From JAOBAU01 sp034667465 (lineage in GTDB: Bacteria > Acidobacteriota > Thermoanaerobaculia > Gp7-AA8): DNA of 64,000 bases. Position 1 is the stretch's first letter. Each line of letters begins with the position of its first letter. The position numbers and the translations under genes are program-made. The DNA is taken from contig JAXDJV010000031.1 in assembly GCA_034667465.1 (NCBI GenBank), positions 1 to 64,000 of the forward strand. Reading direction: 5' to 3'. The notes beneath the pieces are model-generated. The model had not been told where the DNA came from. It made no database searches and was given only the letters and a program-made list of their open reading frames with translations. Shown here one piece after another: positions 16,402 through 24,994 of this stretch.

Positions 16402-16800
16402 TTACGCGAGCGTCGTCGGACAGGCTGCTTTCGAATTGATTGGGGAGAACGTCGCCAGCAGGACGGAGTCGTGTTTTGCCTGGTTGTAGTAAGCGTGGCA
16501 GACGCCCTTCGGCACGACGAGGATGCAACCCTTCGGCGCATCGGCGGTCTCGCCGTTGAGCTGCAGATAGCCGTGACCCTCGAGGACGGAAATGATCAGA
16601 TCGCCGTCGGGATGGATATGCGGATTTTCGTTCCCTCGAACGACGACCAGGTATTCCTGAACGCCGCTCTGCGATGCAAGCTCCTGCGCTTTCAGCAGAG
16701 AGCTGCCCGGCGGGAGCGCATCGATCTGTTTGCGCAATTGATCGGCAAGTGCATCGAGGTCGATCGGCATGTTGCCGGCGATCGTAAAAAGATGTGCCAT
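16402..16800 (-). CDS. Single-domain cupin protein
   Basis: 132 residues. A helical start (PIDLDALADQLRKQIDALP) precedes a cupin barrel with ENPHIHPDGDLIISVLEGHG (HxH-x-E-like metal site) and a second motif VVPKGVCHAYYNQ. One metal ion is expected. Cupins of this size act as dioxygenases, isomerases or regulators; the role here is unknown. It lies between the two oxidoreductase pairs, eight bases after the first large subunit, so it probably serves the same pathway. Confidence 0.8.
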   Translation of the reverse strand: MAHLFTIAGNMPIDLDALADQLRKQIDALPPGSSLLKAQELASQSGVQEYLVVVRGNENPHIHPDGDLIISVLEGHGYLQLNGETADAPKGCILVVPKGVCHAYYNQAKHDSVLLATFSPINSKAACPTTLA

Positions 16801-16808
16801 GGTGTCCT

Positions 16809-18713
16809 CTATTGTGTCAATTGCTGCTTGATCGCTTCCGCGGTTCGCAGCGACAGCGCGGCGATCGTCAGCGTCGGATTTGCGGTGGCGTAGCTCGGCC
16901 AGTTTCCTGAGCCGAGCAGGTAGAGATTCCGATTGGTATGCGATCTCTGATTGCCGTCGACGACGGAGGTCGCGGGATCGGAGCCCATGCGATGCGTTCC
17001 CATGACATGGCCGGCGCCGGCCCATCCTTCGCGGACGAAAATATTGGGCGTCCCTTCGTCGGTGTTGCGGAACGTGTCGGCGAGAATTGCGCCGCGCGAA
17101 TCGAGGAATTCCATGTAGTTGTACTGAACGACCGGCCTGGCGACCATCTTTTTGAAGATTTGCACCGAGGCGGCGACGGCGGCATTGAGACTGCGCTGCG
17201 CGTAGACGTCGACGCCGTAGGTGAGCTGCGGGAGCGGGATTCCGAGCGCATCGCGCTGACCGGACAACTGGACGCGGTATTTGGCGTTGGGAAGCGGTTC
17301 TGCGAGCGCGCCGATGCGAAGCTGACGCGTGAGCGTGTCGGAGACCTGCTGCGCCAGTTGCGTTCCCCAGGTTCCGCCGTTTACCAGATCGGCCGGAGTC
17401 GTATAGGGATCGCCGAGCGGCCACGACCAGCCGTCGTTGCCGATCTCCATGCGAAATGCACCGCGGTATTTGCGGAACGAGCCGTCGCGGACACTCTCGA
17501 CTCCCGACGTGCTGATCGGGCCGCGATAGCCGTAAATCGGTTTGTCGGTGAGCGCGTAAACGAGCGACACGGGATGATCGGCGAGATTCCGTCCGACCTG
17601 ATCGCTTTCGTTCGCGACCGTAAGATTACCGCACGGTGAATTCAGCAGGATCTTGACGTTCTCAATGGCGTGCGACGCCAGTACATAGAGTTTGCCGGTG
17701 ACGGTCTGTTCGGTGCTGCGGATATTGCCGAAGGAATCGGTTTCCCAGCGGCGATAGCGGATGCCGGCGATCGGCTTGCCGGAATCGCTTGTGTCAGCGA
17801 GCACCTGATAGGCGACCGACTGCACGCGAAATTCGACATTGCCGGTTTTCTGCGCCATCTGTACGTGCTGCGTGGCGTCGTATTTCGCCTGAATGGGACA
17901 GATCGGAATACAGCTGCTGCTGCCGTGACACTGCGCCCGGTCGTTATAGCCCTTCACCGAATTTCGCCCCTGCGGAGTCGGCGAGACCTGCAGCGGATAA
18001 TCCTCGTTCGTCCATTTGTCGCGGAACGTGACGCCGTCGAGTGAGGACTCCATCTGCGTGTCGGAATAGCTCTGCGGGATCGGCGGCATCGGATACGGCG
18101 TCGAGCGCGTGGTCCCGAAGTTTGCGGTCGGATTGATTCCCGACACGCCGATCGAGTTTTCGGCCGCGCCATACCAGGGCTCGAGATCGTTGTACGTAAT
18201 CGGCCAGTCGTATGCGCGTCCGCCATCGGGCGGCTGCGGATCGTATGTGCTGCGCAGCGTGAAGTCTTTCGGCAGGAAACGGATCGAGTTGCCGAGCCAG
18301 TGCCACGTCGCGCCGCCCGCCTGGCGCTCGTAGTTCGTCTGGAACCAGTCGCCTTTGCTGGCGACGTCGGAGCTGATGATGTTGTATTCGCCGAACGGAT
18401 CGTCGGGATCGTTCGTGTCGGTGGCCGATCCGATCGGACCCTGCTTCGGGCGCTGCGGCGGCTGTTCCTGGTAATAGTTCGTGCTGTTGGTGAAGAGATC
18501 GACGTTCTTGAGCGCGGCCGGGCGCAATGGATACGGAGTGCCGGCGATCTTGAAGTTATCGACGTAACCGTCGCGCGCGTCGTCGTCCTGTTTGCCGGGA
18601 CCGGCTTCGAGCACGATCACTTTGACGCCCTGCGAACCGAGCTTCCACGCCATCATCGCGCCGGCGACGCCGGCGCCGACGATCACCACGTCGCAATCGA
18701 ACTTTTTGCTCAT
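16809..18713 (-). CDS. GMC-family FAD oxidoreductase (first copy), sugar/polyol dehydrogenase type
   Basis: 634 residues. FAD-binding start DVVIVGAGVAGAMMAWKLG. The substrate region has GGATWHWLGNSIRFLPKDF and the Cys motif CHGSSSCIPICPIQAKYDA, as in flavoprotein subunits of sorbitol, gluconate and fructose dehydrogenases. The C-terminal part has GHVMGTHRMGSDP and NPTLTIAALSLRTAEAI with the active-site His. These enzymes oxidise polyols or sugars and pass electrons to quinone through cytochrome c; no cytochrome gene is in the operon. Its ATG overlaps the stop of the small-subunit gene (ATGA). Confidence 0.9.
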   Translation of the reverse strand: MSKKFDCDVVIVGAGVAGAMMAWKLGSQGVKVIVLEAGPGKQDDDARDGYVDNFKIAGTPYPLRPAALKNVDLFTNSTNYYQEQPPQRPKQGPIGSATDTNDPDDPFGEYNIISSDVASKGDWFQTNYERQAGGATWHWLGNSIRFLPKDFTLRSTYDPQPPDGGRAYDWPITYNDLEPWYGAAENSIGVSGINPTANFGTTRSTPYPMPPIPQSYSDTQMESSLDGVTFRDKWTNEDYPLQVSPTPQGRNSVKGYNDRAQCHGSSSCIPICPIQAKYDATQHVQMAQKTGNVEFRVQSVAYQVLADTSDSGKPIAGIRYRRWETDSFGNIRSTEQTVTGKLYVLASHAIENVKILLNSPCGNLTVANESDQVGRNLADHPVSLVYALTDKPIYGYRGPISTSGVESVRDGSFRKYRGAFRMEIGNDGWSWPLGDPYTTPADLVNGGTWGTQLAQQVSDTLTRQLRIGALAEPLPNAKYRVQLSGQRDALGIPLPQLTYGVDVYAQRSLNAAVAASVQIFKKMVARPVVQYNYMEFLDSRGAILADTFRNTDEGTPNIFVREGWAGAGHVMGTHRMGSDPATSVVDGNQRSHTNRNLYLLGSGNWPSYATANPTLTIAALSLRTAEAIKQQLTQ

Positions 18714-19147
18714 GATTCCGTCCCGGCCGGCGCGGTCTGCCAGTAACCAAAGGAGAGCGGCACGGCCATCGGATGTGCGCGGGCGAGCATCCAGACGAGC
18801 GCGCCGCTGTAGTTCGCCGGATCGGGCGTCGGCTGCTGGCCCGGCGACCACGGATGGAAGCCGGTATACCAGGCGAGGATGATCTGCCGCGCCAGCGGGC
18901 CGAGATTCTCGTCATTCATGATGAGCCGGTTCACGGATGCCGTTCGCTGCTCGACCGGCTGGTCTTTGATGCCGTTCCAGGTCGTGAGGAGCTGCTCCAT
19001 GAAGGGTCCCTGGAGACTCCACGCGCTCAGCTCGGTCATGTAGACCTGCGCGAGCTTCGGATCGAGGGCGGTCATCGTCGGAAGCGGTGCCGAAAACGGC
19101 ACACCGACGAGGAACTCCGAGAGGGAGACGAAGTCGTCGAGGTTCAT
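18710..19147 (-). CDS. FAD-SLDH-type small subunit
   Basis: 145 residues. DFVSLSEFLVGVP and IILAWYTGFHPWSPG match the small-subunit family of membrane-bound FAD-dependent sorbitol dehydrogenase (PF12318). In acetic acid bacteria this subunit carries a Tat signal and takes the flavoprotein to the periplasm; here no signal is seen, so the complex may be cytoplasmic or exported in another way. First gene of the six-gene operon; a candidate promoter lies at 19192-19220. Confidence 0.75.
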   Translation of the reverse strand: MNLDDFVSLSEFLVGVPFSAPLPTMTALDPKLAQVYMTELSAWSLQGPFMEQLLTTWNGIKDQPVEQRTASVNRLIMNDENLGPLARQIILAWYTGFHPWSPGQQPTPDPANYSGALVWMLARAHPMAVPLSFGYWQTAPAGTES

Positions 19148-19191
19148 ATATTTTTTTGTCGAATGGGCGAAAGAGGGATTGGCTGGAAAGT

Positions 19192-19220
19192 ACTATCTGC
19201 CGCTTTTAAGGAATTGACAA
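19192..19220 (-). promoter_or_regulatory. Candidate promoter of the GMC/ferritin-like operon
   Basis: On the minus strand TTGTCA (complement of 19215-19220), 17 bp, then GATAGT (complement of 19192-19197), about 45 bp before the first start codon. Both hexamers are partial matches to the sigma-70 consensus. The region is distinctly AT-richer than the flanks. Confidence 0.4.
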
Positions 19221-19261
19221 GGGACATTCCTGGCGGGAAATGCAGAGGGCGCGGAAGGGCT

Positions 19262-19351
19262 GTCATCCCGAGCGTCGCGAGGGATCCGGGTGTGCGGGGC
19301 AACAGTTTCGTGCCCCACCCGCGCAGATCCTTCGCTAACGCTCAGGATGAC
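19262..19351. repeat. Dispersed 90-bp inverted-repeat element
   Basis: Ends are inverted: GTCATCCCGAGCG at the left and CGCTCAGGATGAC at the right, with inner arms GAGGGATCCGG and CAGATCCTTCGC. Elements with this GTCATCC...GGATGAC layout occur in many intergenic regions of soil bacteria. It fills the space between the oxidoreductase operon promoter and the TonB receptor stop. It encodes nothing. Confidence 0.7.
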
Positions 19352-19364
19352 GTGCTCGCGAGAG

Positions 19365-22300
19365 CTAGAAGATGAAGCGCACTTCGAGCTGGAACATCCG
19401 CGGCGGGTCGACGTTCGCGAACGCGGGGATTGCGTTCGACGCGCTGCCGGCGGCGACGAGCTGGCCGAACGTTGCGTTCGGAGTGCCGGTGTCGCCGTAG
19501 ACGGTCTGACCGCGGCCGAGGTAGTTGCCGTGGTTGAGGATGTTGAAGCCTTCGAGGCGGAGGACGACGGTGCCGAGCGACGACTGTTTGAGACGACCCT
19601 CCAGGAACACGCCGACATCAGAGGTCGCGGTTCCGCGGAATGCCGACTTCTTCATCACCTCGCCGTTGACGACCGGACGATCGTTGTTCGCGCCGTCGCC
19701 ATTGTTGTCGATGCCGGTCGTGGCGGTGAACGGCCGCGCCGACGCGTACTGCGTCACGGTGCCGGCGGTGATGTTGAACGGCAGCTGACAGCTGAGCATC
19801 AGCACGGCGCGATGACGCTGGTCGAGGAGACTCGGTCCGCGCTCGACTTCGCCGAGGCGGGCGATGTTGCTCTCGTTCGGTCCGACTCCGTTGCCGTCCG
19901 GCTCCGTGGTGTTCGTCGCCTTCGACAGCGTGTAGCTGAGCGCCGCATAGAAACGGGAGCTGCCGCGCCACGTGAGCTGCGTCTGCAGACCGTTGTAATC
20001 GGCGGTACCGAGATTCGTCAACACGTTGACCTGTCGCACACCGCCGTTGACCGGCAGGATCGGACGGGTGGCGTTCGCGGCGGCGACGCTGCGAACCTGG
20101 CCGGGCGCGGTCCGATCGAACGGCGACGGCGCGTTCAGATCGACGGTACGAACGAGATCGGTCCAGTGCTGATGCACGAAGTCGGAGCCGGCGAAGAGGC
20201 CCGGGATCAGCTCGCGTTCCGCGCCGATCGACAGCACCTGGCTGCGCGGATTGCGCAGCTCATCGGGATAGTTCGGCAGCTTGCTGAAGTCGAGTCCGTA
20301 CTTCGCGAACTGCGCCTGATAGAACGAGCGGCGGCCCGCCTGAATGGTGACGTCACGCGCCGGAAGCTGCGACGGCGCGAGCGTGCGCGGATCGAATGAC
20401 AACGGCAGGCAGCCGCCGGTCAGGCAGGTCGGGAAGCCGAGCTGTCCCGGCGTGGCGGTGTAGGTCGTCAGGCCATCGAGTCCGTTCACGAGATAGCTCG
20501 CGATCAGATTCGATTGAATTTGCGTGTAGTACATCCCGTAACCGCCGCGGATGGCGGTGCGCGAATCGCCGCCCGGATGCCAGCCGAAGCCGACGCGCGG
20601 TGCGAAGTTTTTCTTCGCGTCGGTCAGCGTCTGGCGGTCGTAGCGAAGGCCGGCGTCGATCGTCAGATCGTTCGTGACGTGAATGCTGTCCTGCACGAAT
20701 GCGGTGTAGAGCCGCTGCTTCAGTTCGTAGCTGCTGATGCCGAAGCTGATCGGCTGTGTGTACGACTGCACGTCGGCGAGCGTCAGTTGATCGAACGGCT
20801 TCGTCGTCGTGTTTTTGAACGTGAACGTGCCGAGCACCGCGGTGCCGGGCTCGCTGCCGGTGCCGCCTGATTTGTGATCGACGATGCTGCCGCCGGCGCG
20901 GAGGTAGTGACGGCCGCGCGACCACGAGAGCGTGTCGGAGAACTGCGCCTGACGGCCGGTAAGCGCGGAGAGTCGCGACTGGCCGATCGTGAACGGCACG
21001 GAGCCCGAGCGCGTGTAGGTCGTGGAGAGATTCTCCGCTTCCCAGTGCGAGACCGGATCGCCGTTCAGCCAGGCGAAGCGCGCTTCGTTGAGCAGGTTCG
21101 CGTTGAGGATCGACGTGTGATTGAGCTGCGACGTCCAGCTCTTGCGCGAGAAGCGGCGCGCGACGCTCGGCGCGCTCGTGCCGCCGACCGCGTCCTGCGG
21201 GTTGTCGTCGTAGAAGCGATCGACGTTCGTGCGCAGCATCAGATTCTGATTCGGCGTCAGCTCGTGATCGAGCTTGCCGCTGATGAGCGTCTGTCGATAG
21301 TGGCCGGTCCAGGCGAGATCACCATCGGCCGGCAGGACGAACGCCGGGAGCGAGCTCGAAAGAAACGCGGTGCGATCCTGCTGCGTGTATTCGGCGGTGA
21401 GGAAGAAGAACGTGCGGTCCTTCACGAGCGGTCCGCCGATCGAGCCGGAGTACTGGCGCAGCGCGTCGGGGATGTCGACAGGATTGATGGCGGTGAGCGT
21501 GGCCGGCGTGACGCAGGTCGAAACGGACGGCGCGCAGTAGCCGCTCGTCGAGAAGCGTTTGGCCTGCATGCTGCCGATGCGATTGTTGAAGAGCAGCTCG
21601 CCGTGCAGATCGTTGGTGCCCGACTTCGTGACGATGTTCACCGCGGGGCCGGCGGTCCAGCCGTACTCGGCGGAGAAAGCGTTCGAGAGCACGGTCACTT
21701 CCTGCACCGAGCCGATCGGGACGATGGCCATCATCGTCTGACGTCCCCACGCTTCATCGTTGTTGGATCCATCGAGTGTGACGGTAGTGGTGCGGCGCGA
21801 GCCGGCGCCGGTGGTGAAGTAGGTCTGATTGACGAAGAGATCGCCGGTTCCTTTTGCCTGGCGGAACGCGGAGTTGAGCAGCGGGAGCGACGTGATCTTG
21901 CGGCCGAGGATGGGCGTCTCGTCGATCAGTTTGCTGTCGAAGCGCTGACCGATTTGCGGATCGGCGCGGACGCCCTGCGTCGTGCCGAAGACGGTGACTT
22001 CTGCTTTGCCGGTGCCGACGAGCAGGACGACCTTCATCGTCGCCGCTTCGCCGGAGCGGAGGGTGATGTTGCTGCGCTCTTCGCTGCCGAATCCATCTTT
22101 GGAAACGCGGACCGTGTACGTGCCGGTGAGCGAGAGTGCGGGAAAGGTTGCGACGCCGTCGGCGCCGGACGTGAGATCGCGCGCGGCGGCGGTGGCGTTG
22201 TTGACGACGGATACGTGAGCGTCCGGCACGACGGCGCCGGCCTGGTCGACGACGATGACGATGATCGTGCCGGTGTTGGGTGTTTGCGCGGCGAGCGACG

Positions 22301-22370
22301 CCGCGATGAGCATCATGAGCGCGAACAGCCGGCATGCACGCCGGGTGAAAGATGAGACAAACGTCTTCAT
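19365..22370 (-). CDS. Oar-like TonB-dependent outer-membrane receptor
   Basis: 1001 residues. Signal peptide (residues 1-28), then a carboxypeptidase-regulatory-like beta-sandwich (GTIIVIVVDQAGAVVPDAHV ... GVATFPALSLTGTYTVRVS), a plug domain (FVNQTYFTTGAGSRRTTTV, AEYGWTAGPAVNIVTKSGTN) and a long 22-strand-like barrel ending in a C-terminal aromatic (EVRFIF). This architecture is that of the Oar/TonB group abundant in Acidobacteria. The substrate, perhaps oligosaccharide or peptide, is unknown. It lies between the sugar-type oxidoreductases and the polysaccharide operon, which would fit glycan uptake, but that is inference. Confidence 0.9.
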   Translation of the reverse strand: MKTFVSSFTRRACRLFALMMLIAASLAAQTPNTGTIIVIVVDQAGAVVPDAHVSVVNNATAAARDLTSGADGVATFPALSLTGTYTVRVSKDGFGSEERSNITLRSGEAATMKVVLLVGTGKAEVTVFGTTQGVRADPQIGQRFDSKLIDETPILGRKITSLPLLNSAFRQAKGTGDLFVNQTYFTTGAGSRRTTTVTLDGSNNDEAWGRQTMMAIVPIGSVQEVTVLSNAFSAEYGWTAGPAVNIVTKSGTNDLHGELLFNNRIGSMQAKRFSTSGYCAPSVSTCVTPATLTAINPVDIPDALRQYSGSIGGPLVKDRTFFFLTAEYTQQDRTAFLSSSLPAFVLPADGDLAWTGHYRQTLISGKLDHELTPNQNLMLRTNVDRFYDDNPQDAVGGTSAPSVARRFSRKSWTSQLNHTSILNANLLNEARFAWLNGDPVSHWEAENLSTTYTRSGSVPFTIGQSRLSALTGRQAQFSDTLSWSRGRHYLRAGGSIVDHKSGGTGSEPGTAVLGTFTFKNTTTKPFDQLTLADVQSYTQPISFGISSYELKQRLYTAFVQDSIHVTNDLTIDAGLRYDRQTLTDAKKNFAPRVGFGWHPGGDSRTAIRGGYGMYYTQIQSNLIASYLVNGLDGLTTYTATPGQLGFPTCLTGGCLPLSFDPRTLAPSQLPARDVTIQAGRRSFYQAQFAKYGLDFSKLPNYPDELRNPRSQVLSIGAERELIPGLFAGSDFVHQHWTDLVRTVDLNAPSPFDRTAPGQVRSVAAANATRPILPVNGGVRQVNVLTNLGTADYNGLQTQLTWRGSSRFYAALSYTLSKATNTTEPDGNGVGPNESNIARLGEVERGPSLLDQRHRAVLMLSCQLPFNITAGTVTQYASARPFTATTGIDNNGDGANNDRPVVNGEVMKKSAFRGTATSDVGVFLEGRLKQSSLGTVVLRLEGFNILNHGNYLGRGQTVYGDTGTPNATFGQLVAAGSASNAIPAFANVDPPRMFQLEVRFIF

Positions 22371-22421
22371 CGGACTTCTCCTTCGATTGTGTTGGGTCGG
22401 GGGCGGGCGCGTGAGACGGAA

Positions 22422-23126
22422 CTAGATGTTCCGGCGCCTGCAGACCAGAAGGAGATCGACGGAGATCGGAAGCGGCTCCGTTTTGCGCGCGCGAACGCTG
22501 TTGGATGTGCGCTGCGTTTGCGCAATCGCCGGCGCCGCAACTTCGTTGACTGCGGGGGCGAGGACCGGGTCGGAGTCGGTCGCGATCGTGGTTGCGAGAT
22601 CGATGGACGTCGACCGCTTCGTGGCCGACGACTGCTGCGTGACGCCGAAGCCGCTGCGCGCGCCGTCGGCCCATGAGAGAACGTCCGGATCGCCGTCGCG
22701 CGCCGCTTCACCGCGCCGCAGCTGGAGCAGGCGAGGGACGACGACTTCGGCGTTCGGATCGCGCTCGATCGAGAACGAGCCCGGCGGCTCGAAGTGCGTT
22801 TCCTGCTCTTCGTCGCCGGTGCGGATCAGGATGCGCGCGTCGTGCGTGCTGACGTTCGGAACGGCGAACGTGAAGCGCCGCAGTTTGATGTCGAGGTGAG
22901 GCGTGACGCGGAACGCGTAGTACCTGCCGCCGTCGATGGAAAGGAACGCTTCCCACTCCTCGGTGTGCGGCGGGAGCTGCGTCGCGGACCAGCGCAGTTC
23001 CGCGAAGGAGCCGCCGCGCAGCGTCGTGTTGTTCGCCGGAGCGACGAGCTGCAGCGACGACGCTTCTGCGATCGTTGCGAACGCAAAGAGAGCTACCGCG
23101 AGCAGCGAGCGGATGACGCGCGACAT
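22422..23126 (-). CDS. Secreted protein of unknown function
   Basis: 234 residues with a signal peptide (SRVIRSLLAVALFAFATIAEA). The mature N-terminal half is an Ig/FN3-like beta domain beginning LQLVAPANNTTLRGGSFAEL with later strands RYYAFRVTPHLDIKLRRFTF. The C-terminal half is low-complexity, rich in Ser/Thr/Ala, ending VDLLLVCRRRNI. No known family. Same strand as the TonB receptor (51 bp upstream of it) and as the polysaccharide operon, so it may be part of either transcript. Confidence 0.65.
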   Translation of the reverse strand: MSRVIRSLLAVALFAFATIAEASSLQLVAPANNTTLRGGSFAELRWSATQLPPHTEEWEAFLSIDGGRYYAFRVTPHLDIKLRRFTFAVPNVSTHDARILIRTGDEEQETHFEPPGSFSIERDPNAEVVVPRLLQLRRGEAARDGDPDVLSWADGARSGFGVTQQSSATKRSTSIDLATTIATDSDPVLAPAVNEVAAPAIAQTQRTSNSVRARKTEPLPISVDLLLVCRRRNI

Positions 23127-23182
23127 GGGAGTGCGCGGGATGATACGCCGACGAGCGGCGCGGACGCCACGTCAACAGGGAT

Positions 23183-24994
23183 TTAGTGGCCGGCGGCGCG
23201 GCGTCGGCCGTGTGCTGCTGCGGCGGCGAGCTCGATGCGCAGCAGCCCGCTCTCCTGACCGGTGCGAACGGTGACGGAGGCGGCCGTCGCACCACCGTAA
23301 AAACCTCCGGCGTAACGATGCGACGGATCGCCGGCGGCGACGAAGTACGTTCCTGCCTGCACCGCGATGCGGAATGCGCCTCCGTCGTCGGTCGTCGTCT
23401 CCGTGATCCGTTGAAGGTTCATGTCGTACACGATCACGCTGATGTCGCTCAGCGGTACGCCGGTCGTGTTGTCGACAACCGAGCCGCTGAGCCTTCCGGC
23501 ATCGGTCATCGAGAAGCTCGCCGTCAGCGACTCTCCTTCGGCCAGCGCGATCAACCGCGTCGTGTCGAACGTCGCCGCATCGAGATAGTACGCGGGCGCG
23601 AACTGCAGTGCGGCGTCGAAGGCGAGCAGTTTGACGGTGCCGGGAGCGACGAGCAGCGTCGCCGTTCCCGACGCGTCGCTGTTCGCTGAAGCGAGCAACA
23701 GGCCGCCGGCGTCATACGCACCGACCGTGATCGCGGCAAGCGGAGCGCCGCTCGTTTTGGCGGTGACGTGCGCCGTTACGCGCGCGCCTTTCGTCATCGC
23801 GAAGTCGAGCCGGTCGATCGTCTGTTGTGCGATCGCATGCAGCAGAGTTGCGGCAGCGAACGTTGTCGCGCTCGGATAGAAGAGCGGCACCCGGACGAGC
23901 GCGGCGTCGAAAACACCGACGCGAAAATCACCCGGCGGCATGAGGATCGAATAGCTGCCGTTTGCAGCGGAGCTGGCGGACGCCCGCGTCGTGCCGTCGG
24001 CGTTGTACGCGACCGCGGTGATGTTTGCGAGCGGCTGAGCGTTGTTGCGATCGGTGATCGTGCCGGCGAGACGTGCGCCGCGCACCATCGTCGCGTCGAT
24101 CGTCATCGTCTGGCCGGCGATTGCGCTCACGGCGCTTTCCGTCGAGAACGATTCCGCGTCCGGCACGAACGTCGTCGCGTAGCTGCCGTTCGGATCGTCG
24201 ACGACGACGCGCAGCATGCCGCCGCCGGCGGCCATTGCGAAGCGGCCGTTGCTCGCCGTCAGCGACTGCGCGGCGATGCTGCCGTCGGCGGCCCACGCGG
24301 TGACGCGCACGCCGGCGAGCGGCGCGAGCGTGTTGCGATCGACGACGATTCCGGTCAGCTTCACGGCGCGTGGAAGCTGCACGTTCGCAACGATCGATTG
24401 TGCCGAAACGACCGTGACGGCCGTCGCATTCGCGAACGACGTCGCGTCGTCGAAGAAGGTCGTCACGTAGTTCAGCGTGTCGTCCTGCGCGGCGAGCTTG
24501 TACGTTCCCGGCGGAAGTGCGAGCGTGAAGTTGCCGTTCGCGTCGCTGCTCGTGAATCCGCGCCACGTGCCGGAGAGGTTGTACGCGGTCACGGTGAGGT
24601 TCGGCAGCGCGGCGCCGGCGAACGTCGTCACGCGGCCTGTGATGAATCCCGATCGGACGAGGCGGAGGTTGATGTTGGTGACGTTCTGCGCCGACGTGAC
24701 GGCGATCGTCGCCGAGGTGTCGAATGATTCCGCGTCTGCGTAGAAAGAGGTCGCGTATGCGCCGCTCGGATCGTACGCGAGCAGATGAAAACTTCCGGCG
24801 GGAACGGTGAGCGAATACGTTCCGCTCGCGGTCGTGCTGCCCGATGACGCCAGCACGCCGCCGGTTGTCCACGCCGCGACCGTCATCCCGCCGAGCGGCG
24901 CCGAGGTTTCGTTCGTGACGGTGCCGCCGATCGTCGCGGCATGCGCAGCGATCGACAGGAGAAGAGAGAGGACGAAGAGGGAGAATGATTTCAT
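23183..24994 (-). CDS. Secreted protein with six carboxypeptidase-regulatory-like repeats
   Basis: 603 residues: signal peptide (MKSFSLFVLSLLLSIAAHA) then six tandem beta-sandwich units of about 95 residues. Each begins like GTVTNETSAPLGGMTVAAW or GRVTTFAGAALPNLTVTAY, has a GxYSLTVPAGSFHLLAYDP core and ends with a FYADAESF-type segment. The C-terminus is short and basic. Such domains bind surfaces or glycans and are not catalytic. The gene overlaps the GH26-like gene by four bases (ATGA), so it is made with the polysaccharide machinery; a role in holding or guiding the polymer in the periplasm or at the surface is inferred. Confidence 0.8.
   Translation of the reverse strand: MKSFSLFVLSLLLSIAAHAATIGGTVTNETSAPLGGMTVAAWTTGGVLASSGSTTASGTYSLTVPAGSFHLLAYDPSGAYATSFYADAESFDTSATIAVTSAQNVTNINLRLVRSGFITGRVTTFAGAALPNLTVTAYNLSGTWRGFTSSDANGNFTLALPPGTYKLAAQDDTLNYVTTFFDDATSFANATAVTVVSAQSIVANVQLPRAVKLTGIVVDRNTLAPLAGVRVTAWAADGSIAAQSLTASNGRFAMAAGGGMLRVVVDDPNGSYATTFVPDAESFSTESAVSAIAGQTMTIDATMVRGARLAGTITDRNNAQPLANITAVAYNADGTTRASASSAANGSYSILMPPGDFRVGVFDAALVRVPLFYPSATTFAAATLLHAIAQQTIDRLDFAMTKGARVTAHVTAKTSGAPLAAITVGAYDAGGLLLASANSDASGTATLLVAPGTVKLLAFDAALQFAPAYYLDAATFDTTRLIALAEGESLTASFSMTDAGRLSGSVVDNTTGVPLSDISVIVYDMNLQRITETTTDDGGAFRIAVQAGTYFVAAGDPSHRYAGGFYGGATAASVTVRTGQESGLLRIELAAAAAHGRRRAAGH

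Noticed and set aside
20874..22355. 493-codon plus-strand open frame
   Set aside because: Antisense of the TonB receptor; Arg/Asp/Val-rich shadow typical of high-GC DNA.
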